DNA of 7,158 bases, taken from assembly GCA_964645785.1 (NCBI GenBank), contig CAZYAV010000068.1, positions 1 through 7,158 of the forward strand. Reading direction: 5' to 3'. Position numbers and translations under genes: made by a program. The notes beneath the pieces are model-generated. The model searched no databases and was not told the origin of the DNA. It was given only the letters and a program-made list of their open reading frames with translations. The stretch is from CALWZE01 sp964645785 (lineage in GTDB: Bacteria; Bacillota; Clostridia; Oscillospirales; Ruminococcaceae). This document shows, piece after piece, positions 4,766-7,158 of the stretch (its first letter is position 1; every line of letters begins with the position of its first letter).

Positions 4766-5952
4766 AGACGATTTATCTTGAGCTGAAGATGGGCGCGGCG
4801 GGGGACATGCTCTGCGCGGCGCTGTATGAGCTGCTGGACACCGAAAGCAGGGCGGTGTTTCTGCGCCGGATGAACGGGCTCGGTCTGCCCGGCGTGACGG
4901 TTGCCTGCGAACCGGCAGAGAAAAACGGGGTGACGGGCACCCACTACACCGTGACGGTCGGCGGGGAAGAGGAGCGGCAGGGCGAGGCCGCGCACGGACA
5001 CGGCAGCGGGCTACGGGACATTTTAGGGCTGATCGAGTCGCTCTCGCTGCCCCGGCCGGTTATCGAGCACGCCGCGGCGGTTTACCGCGCCATTGCGTCG
5101 GCGGAGAGCCGGGTGCACGGCGAGCCGGTGGATTTTGTGCATTTCCACGAGGTCGGGGCGATGGACGCGGTTGCGGACGTGGTGGGCTGCTGCCTGCTGT
5201 TCGAGATGCTCGGGGCGGACAGGGTCGTCGCGTCGCCCGTCAATATCGGCAGCGGCTTCGTGCGGTGCGCGCACGGCCTGCTGCCGGTTCCGGCGCCCGC
5301 GACCGCGCTGCTGCTGTGCGAGATGCCGGGCTATTCAAACGGGGTGGAGGGGGAGCTCTGCACCCCGACCGGCGCGGCGCTGGTGGGGCATTTTGCGCAG
5401 CAGTACGCAAAAATGCCCGCGGGGACGTTCGTCGCGGTCGGCTACGGCATGGGGAAAAAGAATTTCGCCGCGCTCAACTGTGTCCGCGCCTTTTTGTATG
5501 AGCAGGCGGAGGCAGTGGACGAGCTGGTCGAGCTGCGCTGCAATATCGACGACATGACCCCGGAGGCGGTTGCGTTTTTGTGCGAGCAGCTGATGGACGA
5601 GGGTGCGCGGGACGCGTATGTGCAGCCGGTGGTGATGAAAAAGGGACGCCCCGGGTTTGTGATTGTCGCGCTGTGCGACGCCGCGCAGGAGAAGCGGCTG
5701 ACCGCCCTGATTTTCCGGCACTCCTCCACGCTGGGGGTGCGCGTGTTCGGCTGCCGCCGCCACGCGATGCGCCGCCGCAGCGAGACGGTTGAAACCGAGT
5801 TCGGCCGGGTTCGGGTCAAGCGTTCGGCCGGGTTCGGCGCGGCGCGCGCCAAGGCGGAGTATGAGGATCTGGCCGAATGCGCGCGCCGGGCGGATGTGCC
5901 GCTTGAAACGGTGCGCCGCGCGGCCGAAGCGGCGATTGCACAGCTCGAGTGA
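4762..5952 (+). CDS. larC: LarC, CTP-dependent nickel insertase, single frame (396 aa)
   Basis: LarC finishes the NPN cofactor by inserting nickel into the dithiocarboxylate nucleotide, using CTP. The N-terminal LarC1-like part shows MGAAGDM (10-16), HFHEVGAMDAVADVVG (127-142) and CTPTGAALVGHF (200-211). The C-terminal LarC2-like part shows NIDDMTPE (261-268) and MKKGRPG (292-298). The His-rich linker common in the family is reduced to HGHGSG (78-83). In L. plantarum the two parts are joined by a programmed ribosomal frameshift; here one frame runs through, so no recoding is needed. GGAG lies eight bases before the ATG, which overlaps the larB stop. It is the last gene of the operon, and no larA follows in the window. 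Length is as expected. Confidence 0.95.
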   Translation: MKTIYLELKMGAAGDMLCAALYELLDTESRAVFLRRMNGLGLPGVTVACEPAEKNGVTGTHYTVTVGGEEERQGEAAHGHGSGLRDILGLIESLSLPRPVIEHAAAVYRAIASAESRVHGEPVDFVHFHEVGAMDAVADVVGCCLLFEMLGADRVVASPVNIGSGFVRCAHGLLPVPAPATALLLCEMPGYSNGVEGELCTPTGAALVGHFAQQYAKMPAGTFVAVGYGMGKKNFAALNCVRAFLYEQAEAVDELVELRCNIDDMTPEAVAFLCEQLMDEGARDAYVQPVVMKKGRPGFVIVALCDAAQEKRLTALIFRHSSTLGVRVFGCRRHAMRRRSETVETEFGRVRVKRSAGFGAARAKAEYEDLAECARRADVPLETVRRAAEAAIAQLE

Positions 5953-6120
5953 CTCCGCGCCGGAACCGGGGCGGAAAGCGCCGCAAACCCGGCAGACCCG
6001 TGCAGGCGCCGACCGGAAATGCCCGGCAATTCGCGCGGGCAAAGAGTCGGGTCGAGTGACCGGCTGCCGCGGAACAAAATTATCTTCACCAAAATGATCC
6101 GCACACAGGTTTTCGGATAG

Positions 6121-6147
6121 CGTTGCCCCTACGCCATAGGGGGCACG
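6121..6147. repeat. bulged GCCCC/GGGGC hairpin in an AT-rich patch
   Basis: CGTTGCCCCTA (6121-6131) pairs with TAGGGGGCACG (6137-6147) over ten pairs, with one bulged base on each side and a five-base loop. The core, GTAGGGGC on the minus strand, resembles the palindromic intergenic repeats seen in many Clostridia, but only one copy is in the window. No T-run follows directly, so it is not read as a terminator. Confidence 0.45.
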
Positions 6148-6216
6148 ACCTAATCCCTGCAAGTTAATCCTCACTTGAATTTGTTTTTTCTGAAAATCAT
6201 TATGATAAGGACAGAC

Positions 6217-6260
6217 AAAACCGCCTCTGCCCGGCAGCCAAGCCGGATAGAGGCGGTTTT
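6217..6260. terminator. bidirectional intrinsic terminator
   Basis: AAAACCGCCTCT (6217-6228) and AGAGGCGGTTTT (6249-6260) are perfect complements. The inner part continues as CCGGC (6231-6235) with GCCGG (6242-6246) after a two-base mismatch, closing on a six-base loop. The A-run on one side and T-run on the other let it stop transcripts from both directions, which suits its place between larC (plus) and the minus-strand metY-like gene. Confidence 0.85.
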
Positions 6261-6360
6261 CTGCTTTTGGGTTCCCGATAAACGGGAAAATCCTGCCCGC
6301 GGCGCAAGGCGGTAAAACGCGGTTCGTCCGGGGAGGAAACCTTGCCGGGGACGACGGAAA

Positions 6361-6390
6361 CGGCCGCCTGAATCCGCTTTTCGGCGGCCG
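6361..6390. repeat. 8-bp GC-rich inverted repeat
   Basis: CGGCCGCC (6361-6368) pairs with GGCGGCCG (6383-6390). With one bulged base the stem adds GAA/TTC, leaving a seven-base loop. On the minus strand the stem is followed by TTTCCG, so it could be a weak first terminator for the metY-like gene, about 190 bases past its stop. The T-run is too short to be confident. Confidence 0.35.
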
Positions 6391-6575
6391 CGTTCAATTT
6401 CCGGCGGCAACGAACAGTCCCGTGTCTGCCCCGCGGGGTTGGGGAACAGGGGAGGGGTCATACCGCCCCGGCTGGGTTTGCCTGGCGGACGCGCCCGCTT
6501 CCCGGTTTCCGCGCCCGGCTCCCGGCGGGAACGGACAGCCCCGCGCCCGCGCCCGCGCCGCGCAGCCCGGTCGGC

Positions 6576-7158
6576 TCAGCCGAGTGCGGCGAAGCCCCGG
6601 CGCAGGTCGTCGAGGATATCGTCGATGTGTTCGGTGCCGATTGACAGGCGGATCGTGTTGGGCTTGATTCCCTGATCCAGCAGCTCCTCGGGGGTCAGCT
6701 GCGCGTGGGTCGTGGTGGCCGGGTGGATGACGAGGGACTTGACGTCCGCGACGTTGGCGAGCAGGGAGAAGATTTCAAGGTGGTCGATGAAGCGGTGCGC
6801 CTCGGCCTGGCCGCCCCGAATCTCAAAGGTGAAGATGGAGCCGCCGCCGTTGGGGAAATAGCGTTCATACAGCGCGTGGTCGGGGTGATCCGGCAGGCTG
6901 GGGTGGTTGACCTTGTCCACCAGCGGGTGCCCGGCCAGGAACTCGACCACCTTTTGGGTGTTCTGGGCGTGCCGCTCCAGCCGCAGCGAGAGGGTCTCCA
7001 CCCCTTGCAGCAGCAGGAACGCGTTAAAGGGGGAGATGGTGGCGCCGGTGTCGCGCAGCAGGATGGCGCGGACATAGGAGACGAACGCGGCGGGGCCGGC
7101 CGTGTCCACAAAGCTGACCCCGTGATAGCTGGGGTTCGGCTCGGCGATGGGCGCGAAC
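6576..7158 (-). CDS. metY: O-acetylhomoserine sulfhydrylase-type PLP enzyme, C-terminal part
   Basis: Only the last 193 residues are present; the gene runs off the window end, so its start and the PLP-binding lysine lie outside. The visible part matches the Cys/Met-metabolism PLP family, closest to O-acetylhomoserine aminocarboxypropyltransferase (MetY), which makes homocysteine from O-acetylhomoserine and sulfide. Diagnostic stretches in order are EPNPSYHGVSF, LLRDTGATISPFNAFLLLQG, ETLSLRLERHAQN, SLLANVADVKSLVIHPATTT and KPNTIRLSIGTEHIDDILDD. The IHPATTTH and RLSIGTE segments form the substrate-carboxylate site in this family. The frame continues upstream of the GTG at 7107-7109 to the window edge, so that GTG is not the start. 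Cystathionine gamma-synthase relatives are the main alternative, but ISPFNAFLLLQG favours MetY. The gene converges on the lar operon and is not functionally tied to it. Confidence 0.9.
   Translation of the reverse strand, partial: FAPIAEPNPSYHGVSFVDTAGPAAFVSYVRAILLRDTGATISPFNAFLLLQGVETLSLRLERHAQNTQKVVEFLAGHPLVDKVNHPSLPDHPDHALYERYFPNGGGSIFTFEIRGGQAEAHRFIDHLEIFSLLANVADVKSLVIHPATTTHAQLTPEELLDQGIKPNTIRLSIGTEHIDDILDDLRRGFAALG

Larger units (their letters stand above)
5953..6575. other. convergent intergenic region, larC and metY-like gene
   Basis: These ~620 bases separate two genes that point at each other. No coding frame is supported. The first hundred bases are GC-rich with a short hairpin at 5955-5974 that lacks a U-run. 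About 6070-6215 is distinctly more AT-rich and holds a strong bulged hairpin (6121-6147) and a five-pair hairpin (CAAGT at 6160-6164, ACTTG at 6173-6177) followed by TTTTTT at 6183-6188, a possible weak terminator. A strong bidirectional terminator follows at 6217-6260. After it come a small hairpin (TTCCCG, ATAAA, CGGGAA) around 6272-6288 and a palindromic hairpin at 6361-6390. The rest, 6391-6575, is low-complexity GC-rich sequence in which nothing was recognised. Confidence 0.5.

Noticed and set aside
5335..6174. Minus-strand open frame opposite the end of larC and the intergenic region
   Set aside because: Mostly antisense to larC; the start-proximal part looks protein-like but has no ribosome binding site or family match.
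6422..6675. Plus-strand small frames before the metY-like gene's 3' end
   Set aside because: Pro/Arg/Gly/Ala-rich low-complexity translation of GC-rich DNA, partly antisense to the metY-like gene.

Overview
The window reads as high-GC chromosomal DNA of an anaerobic Gram-positive bacterium, most likely a Clostridia/Oscillospiraceae-type Firmicute. The grounds are strong GGAGG-type ribosome binding sites, sigma-A style promoters, the gene content, and by-eye GC richness from about 1100 onward. No rRNA, complete marker gene or database search backs this, so the taxonomy is tentative.

Layout. (1) 1-1080 is an accessory-looking stretch of visibly lower GC. It holds two diverged copies of an ~79-base intergenic repeat, a piece resembling the 3' end of a tRNA on the minus strand, and a small minus-strand XRE-family DNA-binding protein (684-944). 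The ribosome binding site of that gene lies inside a perfect 14-base palindrome. (2) 1348-2774, plus strand: a two-gene unit of an HD-domain phosphohydrolase (YfbR/HDDC2-like) and a PHP-domain histidinol-phosphatase-family enzyme. (3) 3002-5952, plus strand: the best-defined system in the window, the nickel-pincer nucleotide (NPN) cofactor operon larE-larB-larC. The genes overlap by 8 and 4 bases. A near-consensus promoter drives them; its -35 box sits in the loop of a perfect 13-bp inverted repeat, and a structured leader of about 200 bases follows. (4) 5953-6575 is an intergenic zone with a strong bidirectional terminator. (5) 6576-7158, minus strand: the C-terminal ~193 residues of an O-acetylhomoserine sulfhydrylase-type (MetY) PLP enzyme, cut by the window end.

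How the genes work together. LarB carboxylates and cleaves nicotinic acid adenine dinucleotide, LarE converts the two carboxylates to thiocarboxylates, and LarC inserts nickel using CTP. The product is the NPN cofactor of LarA-superfamily racemases and epimerases. No larA, larD or nickel transporter gene is in the window, so the enzyme that uses the cofactor is unknown here. LarE carries three cysteines placed like those of the [4Fe-4S], catalytic-type LarE proteins. LarC is one uninterrupted reading frame, unlike the frameshifted larC1/larC2 of Lactobacillus plantarum. The HD and PHP enzymes may act on small phosphorylated metabolites, but their substrates cannot be read from the sequence. 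No clearly undescribed system is evident; the most novel-looking elements are the inverted-repeat promoter and leader of the lar operon, the palindrome at the XRE gene, and the tRNA-like remnant with its repeats.
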